Positions 1 to 8,172 are shown, counted from the stretch's first letter. The stretch: 64,000 bases of DNA from ZC4RG29 sp032907565 (GCA_032907565.1 JAJJPK010000148.1:29171-93170), one strand, 5' to 3'. Made by a program: numbers and translations. The notes: generated by a model not told the origin, from the sequence alone.

Positions 1-136
1 TCTCAAGGCCCAAATTGCAAAAGGCGTATGGAAGAACGACGGATACTATCCGATCTTCAACGAAACCAACGAAATACTTCAGCAGGCGCTCAAGCTATTC
101 GACCAGGCGCCTGAGATGGACCGCATGAACATGTAA
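1..136 (+). CDS. C-terminal end of a protein, possibly an S41 (C-terminal processing) peptidase
   Basis: Only the last 44 codons are in the window (frame beginning at base 2, TAA at 134-136). The visible tail reads LKAQIAKGVWKND followed by GYYPIFNETNEI and ends DRMNM. A tail of the form I-A-x-x-x-W-x-x-x-x-YYP-x-x-N, followed by a helix, is what I associate with the extreme C terminus of Bacteroidota S41 family peptidases, where it follows the PDZ and catalytic core. No catalytic residue is visible, so this is a tentative family guess. The next gene begins 67 bases downstream on the same strand. Confidence 0.4.
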   Translation, partial: LKAQIAKGVWKNDGYYPIFNETNEILQQALKLFDQAPEMDRMNM

Positions 137-203
137 CCTCCGGGTGGCATCCTCAGGTTGTAAGGCCGATTGCCTATCTTGATGCATTATTAACCTGAAC
201 GTT

Positions 204-1394
204 ATGTATTACTATCGACTAGGACGCGTACCGCCCAAACGACATACGCAATTCCGCCAACCTGACAACAGCCTGTACCGCGAAGAGGTGGTCAGCTCAA
301 AGGGATTCTCCGGCATTTATTCGATCCTGTACCACATCAACCCGCCTACACGCGTTCGCGCCGTGGGAGAGTCCGTACCCTACGGACCGCGGTTGATACA
401 AGACTACGGACTTAGGCATACACATCTCAATACGTCGCGGGTTGAAACGACGGGCGACGACTACCTCTCAGCGCGGAAGGTCTTGCTGGCAAACGCCGAC
501 TGTGCCATCGCTATCTGTGCTCCTTCACAACGCCGCATGGACTACTTCTACAAAAACGCGGAAGGCGATGAAGTGATCTTTGTTCACGATGGCGAGGGCG
601 TTCTCTATTCTCCGTTTGGAAAACTTACGTTCCGGAAGGGCGACTATGTCGTCATTCCCCGTACGGTCATCTACCGATTGGAATTCGGCGACGGTCCGCT
701 CCGGCTCCTGATCATCGAATCGGCGTCGCCCATAGAAACAGTACGGCGTTACCGGAACGAGCTTGGCCAGTTGCTCGAACATTCGCCCTATTGTGAACGA
801 GACATCAGGCCGCCAGAAGAGCTTGTGGCAGATACATCCAAAGGCGACTGGCTGATCCGCATAAAGAAGCAGGGCCGTCTGCATAACTACCATTATGATT
901 TCAGTCCCATGGACCTCATCGGCTGGGACGGCTTTCTATGGCCCTATGCATTTTCTATTCACGACTTTGAGCCGATCACCGGGCGCATCCACCAGCCGCC
1001 GCCGGTTCACCAGACTTTTCAGGGTCACAACTTTGTGATCTGTTCATTTGTCCCGCGCCTGTTCGATTACCATCCGCTCTCGATTCCGGCTCCATACAAC
1101 CACAGTAACATCGACAGCGACGAGGTGCTCTACTATGCCGAAGGTAACTTCATGAGCAGGAGGGGAATAGAGCGCGGAAGCTTTACGCTTCATCCGGGTG
1201 GCCTGCCTCACGGTCCGCATCCGGGTACAGTAGAAAAAAGTATTGGCGCAAAGGCCACGGAAGAACTGGCGGTTATGATCGACACATTTCGTCCCCTACA
1301 CCCGACAGAGGATGCGCTTCCGTTCGTAGATGCGAATTATCCGATGAGCTGGACTGAAGATGGGACCGGATTTCATGAGGTCAATGCGCCGTAG
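204..1394 (+). CDS. hmgA: Homogentisate 1,2-dioxygenase
   Basis: Ring-opening Fe(II) dioxygenase that converts homogentisate to maleylacetoacetate in tyrosine/phenylalanine degradation; cytosolic. The 396-residue protein matches the short bacterial form of the family. The cupin metal site is visible in the C-terminal half: YNHSNIDSDEV contributes His300 and Glu307, and GLPHGPHP contributes His336. An upstream cupin-like half carries EVIFVHDGEG and the GDYVVIPRT stretch. The ATG at 204 gives the typical N terminus (MYYYRLGRVPPKRHTQFR). No other gene of the tyrosine degradation pathway lies next to it in the window, so it is probably transcribed alone or with the upstream gene. Confidence 0.95.
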   Translation: MYYYRLGRVPPKRHTQFRQPDNSLYREEVVSSKGFSGIYSILYHINPPTRVRAVGESVPYGPRLIQDYGLRHTHLNTSRVETTGDDYLSARKVLLANADCAIAICAPSQRRMDYFYKNAEGDEVIFVHDGEGVLYSPFGKLTFRKGDYVVIPRTVIYRLEFGDGPLRLLIIESASPIETVRRYRNELGQLLEHSPYCERDIRPPEELVADTSKGDWLIRIKKQGRLHNYHYDFSPMDLIGWDGFLWPYAFSIHDFEPITGRIHQPPPVHQTFQGHNFVICSFVPRLFDYHPLSIPAPYNHSNIDSDEVLYYAEGNFMSRRGIERGSFTLHPGGLPHGPHPGTVEKSIGAKATEELAVMIDTFRPLHPTEDALPFVDANYPMSWTEDGTGFHEVNAP

Positions 1395-1435
1395 CAGGAG
1401 AAGTAAGTAGTGAGTAAGTAAGAAGTAATAATCGG

Positions 1436-1460
1436 CCTTTCGACAGACTCAGGGACCGGG
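1436..1460. repeat. Partial copy of a dispersed intergenic repeat (CTTTCGACAGACTCAG)
   Basis: The stretch CCTTTCGACAGACTCAGGG resembles one arm of the larger inverted repeat at 3442-3521 (CCCTTCGACAGGCTCAGC). It lies between the hmgA stop and the 8-base tandem repeat at 1496. Only one arm is present here, so this looks like a decayed or half copy. Confidence 0.5.
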
Positions 1461-1495
1461 CAGATTCCAGATAAATTTTCAAATCGAAGGCCGCC

Positions 1496-1527
1496 ATTCA
1501 CTCATTCGCTCATTCACTCATTGACTC
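1496..1527. repeat. Short tandem repeat, four 8-base units
   Basis: Four head-to-tail units ATTCACTC, ATTCGCTC, ATTCACTC and ATTGACTC lie just before the 3' end of the minus-strand gene at 1534. About 95 bases earlier (1401-1427) is a related low-complexity stretch built from AGTAAGTAG/TGAGTAAGTAAG. No coding function; probably a slippage-prone microsatellite. Confidence 0.7.
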
Positions 1528-1533
1528 CCCGTC

Positions 1534-1758
1534 TCACGTCTTGGGTTTCTTTCGTTCGCGGCTAAGGCTGAAATACAGGAGGGCGCCCAACAGATTAAAA
1601 AACAGGATCAGCAGCAGCCAGATTGCCTTGTCGTACGGTCGTTTGAATTTGCTTCTTATGACATCAATGATTGCAATGATAGGGACGATGATCGCCAGGG
1701 CAATGAAGACATAGATGATGATCCATTCGGTGCTTAGCGGCAGTTCAGAGAAATCCAT
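1534..1758 (-). CDS. Small membrane protein with PLDc_N-type domain
   Basis: A 74-residue protein with two membrane segments (about residues 11-33 and 46-64) separated by the basic loop RSKFKRPYDKAIW, and a basic tail SRERKKPKT. The pattern (hydrophobic helix, charged loop, then WLLLILFFNLLGALLYF) is that of the PLDc_N (cardiolipin-synthase N-terminal-like) family of small integral membrane proteins. Family members of this size lack any phospholipase active site and have no assigned activity. It is separated from purN by 56 bases and could be co-transcribed with it. Confidence 0.75.
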   Translation of the reverse strand: MDFSELPLSTEWIIIYVFIALAIIVPIIAIIDVIRSKFKRPYDKAIWLLLILFFNLLGALLYFSLSRERKKPKT

Positions 1759-1814
1759 ATCGGGTGATTTGTGAGCATGGTGCGAATGGCTGAGCTCTGT
1801 CGGTCACCGGCAAG

Positions 1815-2390
1815 TTAATGGTTATTAATCCATTTTTCAATTACTCTCGGATAATGGTAGTGTTCAAGGCGATGCACTTTCTCGGCGATCGTCTCGGGTG
1901 AGTCGCCAGCATCTACGTCGCACGTCGCCTGAAAAATCACTGGGCCATCGTCGTAGGCCTCTGTGACTTCGTGAATGGTGATGCCCGTTTGCGAATCGCC
2001 GGCGGCCTTCACAGCTTCGTGTACACGCATCCCGTACATTCCCTTCCCACCGTAAGACGGCAACAGCGCCGGATGTATGTTCAGTATGCGAGCAGGAAAC
2101 ATCTCCAGAAGGTTGTGGGGCACAAGCCAAAGAAAACCAGCGAGTACCAGGTGTGAGACGTCCATGTCGCGCAACGCATCGGCAACGCGCTCGGTGTGAT
2201 AAAACTCATCTCGGTTGAAGACGACAATAGGAATGCCATGTTTGCGGGCACGCTCCAGGACGTAGGCATTCGGGTTGTTGGAAAGAACAGCCACCACCGA
2301 GATGTTGGGGTGACCGCGGAAATAATTAATAATGGCCTCAGCGTTGGTGCCGTTCCCGGAGGCGAGAATGGCGATTCGGGCGTTCTGCAT
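1815..2390 (-). CDS. purN: Phosphoribosylglycinamide formyltransferase
   Basis: Catalyses transfer of the formyl group from 10-formyl-tetrahydrofolate to GAR, the third step of purine synthesis. The family signature is present: ASGNGTNAEAI near the N terminus (phosphate binding), ILNIHPALLPSY containing Asn104 and His106, and the YDDGPV segment with Asp147, matching the catalytic Asn/His/Asp triad of the E. coli enzyme. I start it at the ATG at 2390 (MQNARIAIL), because an upstream in-frame start would add 15 residues without family support and run into the UbiA-family gene. Product 191 residues. It follows the prenyltransferase gene by 41 bases, so the two may share a transcript. Confidence 0.93.
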   Translation of the reverse strand: MQNARIAILASGNGTNAEAIINYFRGHPNISVVAVLSNNPNAYVLERARKHGIPIVVFNRDEFYHTERVADALRDMDVSHLVLAGFLWLVPHNLLEMFPARILNIHPALLPSYGGKGMYGMRVHEAVKAAGDSQTGITIHEVTEAYDDGPVIFQATCDVDAGDSPETIAEKVHRLEHYHYPRVIEKWINNH

Positions 2391-2431
2391 GCAGCAAAAG
2401 AAAAGAATCCGCGCCAGAGGGCAAAATGCCG

Positions 2432-3289
2432 TCACACGAATGCCATGCTAATGATACCCAGCACCAGAATTACTTTGCAGAATGTGCTGATCCATGTAAA
2501 CTGCTTTTTCATATCCGCCCTAAGCAGCCACACGGCCAGCAGCAATACCGGTACAAACAGGAACAGCGCAAAGTAGTACAGGGGCAGTTGGGTGAATGAC
2601 CGGTTGATCACCAGCACGGCGACGAGGAATATGATGAGTATCAGGAAGATTACTGCCTTCGTCCTGCGAATGCCCAGGAGGATGGGCAGCGTGCGACATC
2701 CAAAGGTGTTGTCGCCCTTAAGATCTTCCATATCCTTGACAATTTCGCGCACGAGCGTCATGAAAAACGCGAATAGTGCATAGATCCATATCAGGCTGTG
2801 ATGAGGGAAGAACAGCACGTCTACGACGAGGATGCTGAGACCGGTGAGCAACGCGACGGCGACGTTGCCGATGAAGGGTTTTCGCTTCAGTGTGTTTGAA
2901 TACAGCCAGAGCAGCCAGACGGAAAACAAATTGGCCGCGCCAATCCACAGTGACAGGTAGCCCCCGATTGCAATCCCCGCCGCTGAGAATAGTCCGTGAA
3001 GCAACAGGGCATAGCGACGGCCAATGCTCCGACCCACGACCACGCGGTCGGGCTTGTTGATCAGATCGATCTTGACATCATAGTAGTCGTTGATGATATA
3101 GCCCGCGGCCGCGATGAGAAGCGTCGAGAGCGTAAGCAACGCCAGCCTCGGGTTGAATATCACATCAGCATTGACCAGGTAGGCGGCCGTGAAATATTGT
3201 GCCAGGGCAATGATCAGGAGATTCCATACCCGGGTCAGGCGGAGAAGCGACGAAATAAAATCCTTTAACCTGGTAATAGCCGTTTCCAT
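2432..3289 (-). CDS. UbiA-family prenyltransferase (geranylgeranylglycerol-phosphate prenyltransferase-like)
   Basis: Polytopic inner-membrane prenyltransferase of 285 residues with about eight to nine hydrophobic helices. Both Asp-rich Mg-diphosphate motifs of the UbiA superfamily are visible: NDYYDVKIDLINKPDR (about residues 67-82) and VKDMEDLKGD (about residues 185-194). In Bacteroidota this kind of protein is commonly named geranylgeranylglycerol-phosphate geranylgeranyltransferase, but the acceptor cannot be told from sequence; quinone or heme pathways are alternatives. No quinone or heme genes are adjacent. The neighbouring purN is unrelated in function. Confidence 0.8.
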   Translation of the reverse strand: METAITRLKDFISSLLRLTRVWNLLIIALAQYFTAAYLVNADVIFNPRLALLTLSTLLIAAAGYIINDYYDVKIDLINKPDRVVVGRSIGRRYALLLHGLFSAAGIAIGGYLSLWIGAANLFSVWLLWLYSNTLKRKPFIGNVAVALLTGLSILVVDVLFFPHHSLIWIYALFAFFMTLVREIVKDMEDLKGDNTFGCRTLPILLGIRRTKAVIFLILIIFLVAVLVINRSFTQLPLYYFALFLFVPVLLLAVWLLRADMKKQFTWISTFCKVILVLGIISMAFV

Positions 3290-3441
3290 GGTGTCGTCCT
3301 GAATAACAAAAGTAACGAGACCGGTGGATTTGTGATTTTTTCATTTGTGATTTTCGATTGATGCCGCCGATCCTGTATTTCGATCAGGAAAAAGATCCGG
3401 TTTTACCAGACACGGTCGGCCAGCTTCGACAAGGGGGCATG

Positions 3442-3521
3442 GCCCTTCAATAGGCTCAGCCTTATCCAGGGACCCCGTCTTTCTTGGGGAAACGCACCTG
3501 GACGCTGAGCCTGTCGAAGGG
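3442..3521. repeat. Intergenic inverted repeat (CCCTTCGACAGGCTCAGC type)
   Basis: The left arm CCCTTCAATAGGCTCAGCC (3442-3460) and the right arm GCTGAGCCTGTCGAAGGG (3504-3521) are inverted copies of the same 18-base word with two mismatches, separated by 43 bases. A further fragment AGCTTCGACAAGGG lies just upstream at 3422-3435. The right arm ends 14 bases from the stop codon of the TonB-dependent receptor, so the element could act as its 3' hairpin. A partial copy is at 1436. Confidence 0.7.
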
Positions 3522-3535
3522 AGCTAGTCGAAGGA

Positions 3536-5893
3536 CTAAAGCCTCACCGCAATCCTTCCCAGAACATTGATCCCGGCCTGCGGATAGAAATACGGTACGC
3601 CGTCGTAGCTGTAGCCGTTCGACGTGTATTCCGCGTCGAACAGATTGTTGATGAGCAGGCTCAACTCCACGCGCTTTGTACCTGTCGGTTGAAACTCCCA
3701 GGTAATTCTGAGATCATTGACAAAGTACCCATCGAGGGTTAGTGCCTCGTTCTGTGTATTGTCGAGGTATTGTTTGCTTACATACTTCGAAAGCAGCGAG
3801 ACACCCACGCGGCGGTGGGGATGGAAGGTTAGCTGGCTGCCCGCAATCCACTCGGGTGAAAGAATGATCGCCGTATTGGCCTTCCGCGTGGTGCCGTCGG
3901 CTTCTTCCCAGACGAAGTCGACGTTTCGGTTTCTGCTCCAGGTCGCATTGACGTTCCAATCCACCCACCGGGAAAGCCGTACGCCACCCGCCACTTCAAC
4001 TCCGGTGCGGTAGCTTTCGCCGACATTGGCCCGTATAGGATTGCCCACATTGTCGAGTTCGCCGGTCAGAACCAGTTGGTCGCGGTATCGCATAAGGTAG
4101 TAATTGATCGCAAAATTGTATAACGTCGTAGTCTTCCGATAACCGGCTTCAAGATTGCCCATGCGTTCCGGTCTCGGCAGTACATCGTTCTCCAAATAAT
4201 CGGTGCGCGTCGGCTCTCTGTGTGCGATGGCGTAAGAAGCGTACACCATACCGCCATCATTGAGCGAATAGCTCAGTCCGGCTTTTGGATTGAAGAAGTT
4301 GTGCTCGTCGGAAATTGCATATGTCGATTGGTCGTCGTCTGTGCCTGCCGTCGTGTAGGCCACGCGCCGCCATTGAACGTCTGCAAAACCGTTGAGGCGG
4401 TCGGTGAATCGGTATTGCACTTTTGCGTAAAGATTAACGTCGGACTTATCGGATTCACCCTCATAGAAACGCTGACCTGGCACGTGATCGATCGCAAATT
4501 CTCCCCACGTTATTTCCCCGAAGTGATAGGCAGGCGTGAATCGGTGATACCCACCTCCGAAGGTAAACTCAGCGTTAGTGCTTTCATGCAACAGTGAAAA
4601 GGTGGCACCGTAAAAGTGATTTTTGAGCCACTTGCGGGTGACAAAATCTCCTGCCTCGATGAGGCTGTCGCCGATGACAAGGTTGGGAAGTCCCAACGAT
4701 GCGAAAGACTCTTCCTGGTTGTAGTTCTCATAGTATCCGCGTCCAAACGTGTAGTGTAAGGCTGCGGACAACGTTGTGGAAGGCGACAATACCTGTGACA
4801 GATGGAGTTGCGTGTGGTCCTGCAGGTAGTTGTCGGTCTGATTGTCGTAATACCGCATTACGTTTCCGTCATCATCGTAGATCGCACCGGCGTAGTTGAA
4901 GGTCCGCCGTTCGTTCATCATTTCGGGGTCGATGCCGTACCAGGACTGGTAAGTCTTTTCCCTTCCTCCAAAGAATATGGCAGAAAGCAGCGTACGGTCG
5001 GAGCGGTAGCCGGTGGCAAAATAGTACGATCCCAAATCCGAGAAGGCACGATCGATGTATCCGTCAGACACGATTTTGGAGAGTCTTCCTTCCGCGCTCC
5101 AATGCTCGTTGATGAGACCTGTACCGGCGGAAACCGTAAACCGGCGCGTATTAAAGGATCCCACTGCCATCGTAGCCTCGGCGAACGGGTCATCGCCACC
5201 GATATTCGTTTGCAGGTTCACGGTACCTCCAAAAGCACCGGCTCCATTGGTGGAAGTTCCGACGCCGCGTTGAATCTGGATGCTTCGCGTCGACGAGGCA
5301 ATGTCGGGAATATCGACCCAAAACGTACCGAGAGATTCGGCGTCGTTATAGGGAATGCCGTTGATGGTAACGTTGATACGTGTTGCGTCGCTTCCACGAA
5401 TGCGCACGCCCGTATAGCCAATGCCCGTGCCGGCGTCCGACGTGGTGACGACCGATGGCGTCCAGTTCAGCAGGTAAGGAAGATCCTGACCGAAATCCTG
5501 TCCACGGATGGTCGTGCGGTCGACGTTGACAAACGTAGTTGGCGTGAGTGCGTCGGCACGGGTTGCCTCAACAACCACTTCGTCGGTAAAGGTCGGCGCT
5601 TCCTTAAGCTCGACGTCAATGCTGATGTCGCGCGACACATCCACGGGCAAGGAGGCGTCCTTGTGCCCGAGGTACCTGACGAACAGGGCGTATTTTCCCC
5701 CAGATACATTCGTCATTGAGAAATGGCCGGCGCTGTCGGTCACGGCAAACCAATGCCCGGGCAACAGCTGGACCGTAGCGCCCGCAAGAGGTTGATGCGT
5801 TTCATGCTGCCGCACTTCGCCGCTGACCTGAAATTGTCCGGCGGCAGCAAATGATGACAGTGCCAAAAGCACTGTTTGCGTAAAACGTAACAT
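3536..5893 (-). CDS. TonB-dependent outer-membrane receptor, probable thiamine (or precursor) importer
   Basis: A 785-residue outer-membrane receptor. Order of parts: signal peptide (MLRFTQTVLLALSSFAAAGQ), a carboxypeptidase-regulatory-like beta-sandwich (about 21-105, with GATVQLLPG and the YLGHK region), a plug domain (about 110-230, with VRIRGSDATRINVTINGIPYND and GTSTNGAGAFGGTVN), then a 22-strand-type barrel ending in the aromatic-flanked ...VLGRIAVRL. Residues DEVVVEATRAD fit a TonB-box region. The leader carries a TPP riboswitch (5981-6056), so expression should fall when thiamine pyrophosphate is plentiful; from this I infer thiamine or a thiamine precursor as substrate. The barrel itself resembles iron-type receptors (FecA/FhuA style) and would be annotated as siderophore uptake without the leader. 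Confidence 0.9.
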   Translation of the reverse strand: MLRFTQTVLLALSSFAAAGQFQVSGEVRQHETHQPLAGATVQLLPGHWFAVTDSAGHFSMTNVSGGKYALFVRYLGHKDASLPVDVSRDISIDVELKEAPTFTDEVVVEATRADALTPTTFVNVDRTTIRGQDFGQDLPYLLNWTPSVVTTSDAGTGIGYTGVRIRGSDATRINVTINGIPYNDAESLGTFWVDIPDIASSTRSIQIQRGVGTSTNGAGAFGGTVNLQTNIGGDDPFAEATMAVGSFNTRRFTVSAGTGLINEHWSAEGRLSKIVSDGYIDRAFSDLGSYYFATGYRSDRTLLSAIFFGGREKTYQSWYGIDPEMMNERRTFNYAGAIYDDDGNVMRYYDNQTDNYLQDHTQLHLSQVLSPSTTLSAALHYTFGRGYYENYNQEESFASLGLPNLVIGDSLIEAGDFVTRKWLKNHFYGATFSLLHESTNAEFTFGGGYHRFTPAYHFGEITWGEFAIDHVPGQRFYEGESDKSDVNLYAKVQYRFTDRLNGFADVQWRRVAYTTAGTDDDQSTYAISDEHNFFNPKAGLSYSLNDGGMVYASYAIAHREPTRTDYLENDVLPRPERMGNLEAGYRKTTTLYNFAINYYLMRYRDQLVLTGELDNVGNPIRANVGESYRTGVEVAGGVRLSRWVDWNVNATWSRNRNVDFVWEEADGTTRKANTAIILSPEWIAGSQLTFHPHRRVGVSLLSKYVSKQYLDNTQNEALTLDGYFVNDLRITWEFQPTGTKRVELSLLINNLFDAEYTSNGYSYDGVPYFYPQAGINVLGRIAVRL

Positions 5894-5980
5894 GATGTAA
5901 CTGTTTTGGTGTAAACTGGCGGACGTACAGGGGAATATGTCTGCCTGTGTTTAACCTTCCTGCATGATCGCAGGCTTGCC

Positions 5981-6056
5981 TTCCCTTCGGCCGCATTACC
6001 GGCATCAGGTGATATGGGTATGATCTCAGCCCGTTATATTAAGGCACCCCTTAGTT
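5981..6056 (-). promoter_or_regulatory. TPP riboswitch (thi box)
   Basis: Read on the minus strand, the leader has the ordered conserved blocks of the thiamine-pyrophosphate aptamer: GGGGTGCC (6050-6043), GGGCTGAGA (6032-6024), ATACCC, and the long core ACCTGATGCCGGTAATGC (6010 downward) closing with CGAAGGGAA (to 5981). Spacing and order match the thi box closely. Between the aptamer and the receptor ATG (5893) lie two small hairpins, CCTGC-GATCAT-GCAGG (5974-5959) and ACAGG/CCTGT (5948-5927). Neither is followed by a T run, so the output is more likely on translation or on another feature than on a classical intrinsic terminator. Confidence 0.92.
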
Positions 6057-6235
6057 ACTGGTCGTGTGTTGTGTGTGTGTGAGGCACAAAGTTACTAAAG
6101 AGTGTTTGAATAAAAAACCCGACCCGATTCCGCGCAGCGCAGTGATAATCCAATTTGGATTTCTTAATGAAAAGAAAATTTTGTGCTGTGTTCTGGCGGA
6201 AAAATCCCAATATTAATGGGAAATGGAATTGTGTA

Positions 6236-6730
6236 ATGTTTGAAGTTACGGTCGGGAACCAGACGTTTCGCATACGGCACGCGGAAGAGGGACTTTATGT
6301 CGACGACGCGTTGCTATCCCTGGACGTTGCCCGCGTGGATGAAAACACGTATTCGCTGATATACCAGGGAAAGAGTTTTACAGGTGAGATCATCAGATCC
6401 GATCCACGCCGACGGGTAATTGTCATTCGCATTAATGGCCGGCCTTATGAGGTTAAGGTCAAGGACCGGTTCGATCTTTTACTCGAGAAGCTGGGTATCG
6501 GCAACAACGATGCGAGTCGACTTAATGTCGTGCGGGCGCCCATGCCCGGACTCATTGTAGAGATGAAGGTGAAGGAAGGCGATACAGTCGCATCCGGAGA
6601 TTCCCTGCTGGTTTTGGAGGCAATGAAGATGGAAAATGTATTGCGGGCACCTGGGTCAGGCGTGGTCAAAGCTATACACGTAGCAAAAGGAGACCGCGTG
6701 GAAAAGAATCAGATCCTTGTGGAATTCTGA
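6236..6730 (+). CDS. Biotin/lipoyl-binding protein, biotin carboxyl carrier subunit
   Basis: Carrier protein for a biotin-dependent acyl-CoA carboxylase. The C-terminal 70 residues form the biotinyl domain, with PMPGLIVEMKVKEGDTV, then the biotinylation motif EAMKMEN (Lys131) and GDRVEKNQILVEF. The N-terminal part is the linker domain seen in Bacteroidota stand-alone carriers (about 160 residues). I start at the ATG at 6236 (MFEVTVGNQTFRI), giving 164 residues; the upstream in-frame ATGs at 6155 and 6167 add a lysine-rich, unsupported extension. The carboxylase and carboxyltransferase subunits are not in the window, so the acyl-CoA substrate (acetyl, propionyl or methylcrotonyl) is open. Confidence 0.85.
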   Translation: MFEVTVGNQTFRIRHAEEGLYVDDALLSLDVARVDENTYSLIYQGKSFTGEIIRSDPRRRVIVIRINGRPYEVKVKDRFDLLLEKLGIGNNDASRLNVVRAPMPGLIVEMKVKEGDTVASGDSLLVLEAMKMENVLRAPGSGVVKAIHVAKGDRVEKNQILVEF

Positions 6731-6808
6731 ATAGGCCGGATCGTATTGCATAACGACATTTTTCTGTGACCTTCCTCAAAAATTCGCTCCAATCCCGGAT
6801 AGAGATTC

Positions 6809-6816
6809 TATATTTG
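6809..6816 (+). promoter_or_regulatory. Putative Bacteroidota -7 promoter element for pyrH
   Basis: TATATTTG is a perfect match to TAnnTTTG and lies 28 bases before the pyrH ATG. A weak -33 partner (TTCG at 6784-6787) lies about 21 bases upstream. Predicted by motif only. Confidence 0.4.
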
Positions 6817-6843
6817 CCGTGATTTTGTTGACGACCAGGCTAC

Positions 6844-7551
6844 ATGAAATACAAGCGAATTCTGTTGAAACTCAGCGGCGAAGCACTACAGGGTCCTAAC
6901 AAGAGTACCAACATCGACCCTGGCGTACTAGAGCAGTACTGCGAAGAAATCAAATCCGTACACGAGAAAGGTGTGGAAGTGGCCATCGTCATCGGGGGTG
7001 GTAACATTTTTCGTGGGGGACAGGCGGAGCAGCTGGGAATCGACAGGGTACAGGGCGACTACATGGGCATGCTGGCAACAGTCATTAACGGAATGGCGTT
7101 GCAAAGCGCGCTGGAGCGTCACGGTCTTTACACCCGCCTTATGGCAGGGATAAAGATGGAGCAGGTATGCGAACCCTTCATACGCCGACGCGCCATTCGC
7201 CACCTGGAAAAAGGAAGGATTGTTATTTTCGGAGCAGGCATAGGCAACCCGTATTTCACTACTGATTCAACTGCCAGCCTGCGCGCGATCGAGGTTCAGG
7301 CACAGGTAGTACTCAAAGGAACACGGGTTGACGGAGTATACTCCCGCGATCCGGAGAAGTACCCCGACGCGGAACGCTATACGCGGCTCACATTCCAGGA
7401 GGCGTATGAGAAGAACCTCAATATTATGGACATGACGGCGTTCACCTTATGCATGGAGAACAACCTGCCGATCATTGTGTTCGACATGAACAAACCGGGC
7501 AATCTCCTGAAGGTAGTTTCGGGTGAACCCGCGGGCACGCTCATCAGTTAG
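6844..7551 (+). CDS. pyrH: UMP kinase
   Basis: Phosphorylates UMP to UDP, a committed step of pyrimidine nucleotide synthesis; hexameric cytosolic amino-acid-kinase-fold enzyme. The 235-residue length is standard. Family motifs: LKLSGEALQG at the N terminus, VIGGGNIFRG, GDYMGMLATVINGMAL (UMP binding), GTGNP-like GAGIGNPYFTTDS, and the C-terminal NLLKVVSGEPAGTLIS. It lies 66 bases before frr, the usual pyrH-frr order in bacteria, so the two are probably co-transcribed. Confidence 0.97.
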   Translation: MKYKRILLKLSGEALQGPNKSTNIDPGVLEQYCEEIKSVHEKGVEVAIVIGGGNIFRGGQAEQLGIDRVQGDYMGMLATVINGMALQSALERHGLYTRLMAGIKMEQVCEPFIRRRAIRHLEKGRIVIFGAGIGNPYFTTDSTASLRAIEVQAQVVLKGTRVDGVYSRDPEKYPDAERYTRLTFQEAYEKNLNIMDMTAFTLCMENNLPIIVFDMNKPGNLLKVVSGEPAGTLIS

Positions 7552-7617
7552 CGACCTGTTCCGTATCGTAATTTGTATCTATCCGCTATATTTATATTCA
7601 CTATAAACATATCTGTG

Positions 7618-8172
7618 ATGGAAGAAATTCAACTTTACCTCGACGAAGCCAGGGAGCTAATGCAAAAGGCTTATGTCCATGTTGGTAACGAGTTGGTAAA
7701 GATCCGGGCAGGCAAGGCAAATCCGTCAATGCTCGACGGTGTGCAGGTGTCGTACTACGGAACGATGTCACCGATCAACCAGGTCGCTTCCATAACTACG
7801 CCAGACGCGCGCACGATTTTCATCAAGCCGTGGGAAAAAGGGCTGATCCATGAAATCGAGAAGGCGATCATCAATGCGAACCTTGGGGTAACCCCGCAAA
7901 ACGACGGGCAACAAGTAATCCTGAATGTTCCTCAGCTTACGGAGGAACGACGCCGGCAGTTGGTGAAGCAGGTTGGTCAGGAAGTTGAACATGGCAAGAT
8001 CAGTATTCGCAACATCCGCAAGGAAACCAACGAACAGATCAAGAAGATCAAGGGTGTTTCTGAAGATGATATCAAAAGCGGTGAAGAGGAAGTTCAAAAA
8101 CTTACCAACGAATTCATTCAGAAGATGGATGCCCTCATGAAAAAGAAGGAATCAGAAATCATGACCGTCTAA
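7618..8172 (+). CDS. frr: Ribosome recycling factor
   Basis: Releases ribosomes from mRNA after termination, together with EF-G. The 184-residue protein shows the family core: KIRAGKANPSMLDGVQVSYYG, the SITTPDARTIFIKPWEK stretch, GVTPQNDGQQVILNVPQLTEERR and the long C-terminal helix ending in LMKKKESEIMTV. I start at the ATG at 7618 (MEEIQLYLDEARELM), which is the conserved N terminus; an earlier in-frame start would prepend 15 hydrophobic residues encoded by the AT-rich leader. Confidence 0.97.
   Translation: MEEIQLYLDEARELMQKAYVHVGNELVKIRAGKANPSMLDGVQVSYYGTMSPINQVASITTPDARTIFIKPWEKGLIHEIEKAIINANLGVTPQNDGQQVILNVPQLTEERRRQLVKQVGQEVEHGKISIRNIRKETNEQIKKIKGVSEDDIKSGEEEVQKLTNEFIQKMDALMKKKESEIMTV

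Noticed and set aside
4802..5719. A 305-codon open frame on the plus strand opposite the TonB-dependent receptor
   Set aside because: It is the antisense of a well-supported receptor gene with signal peptide and plug; the translated sequence has no domain features.
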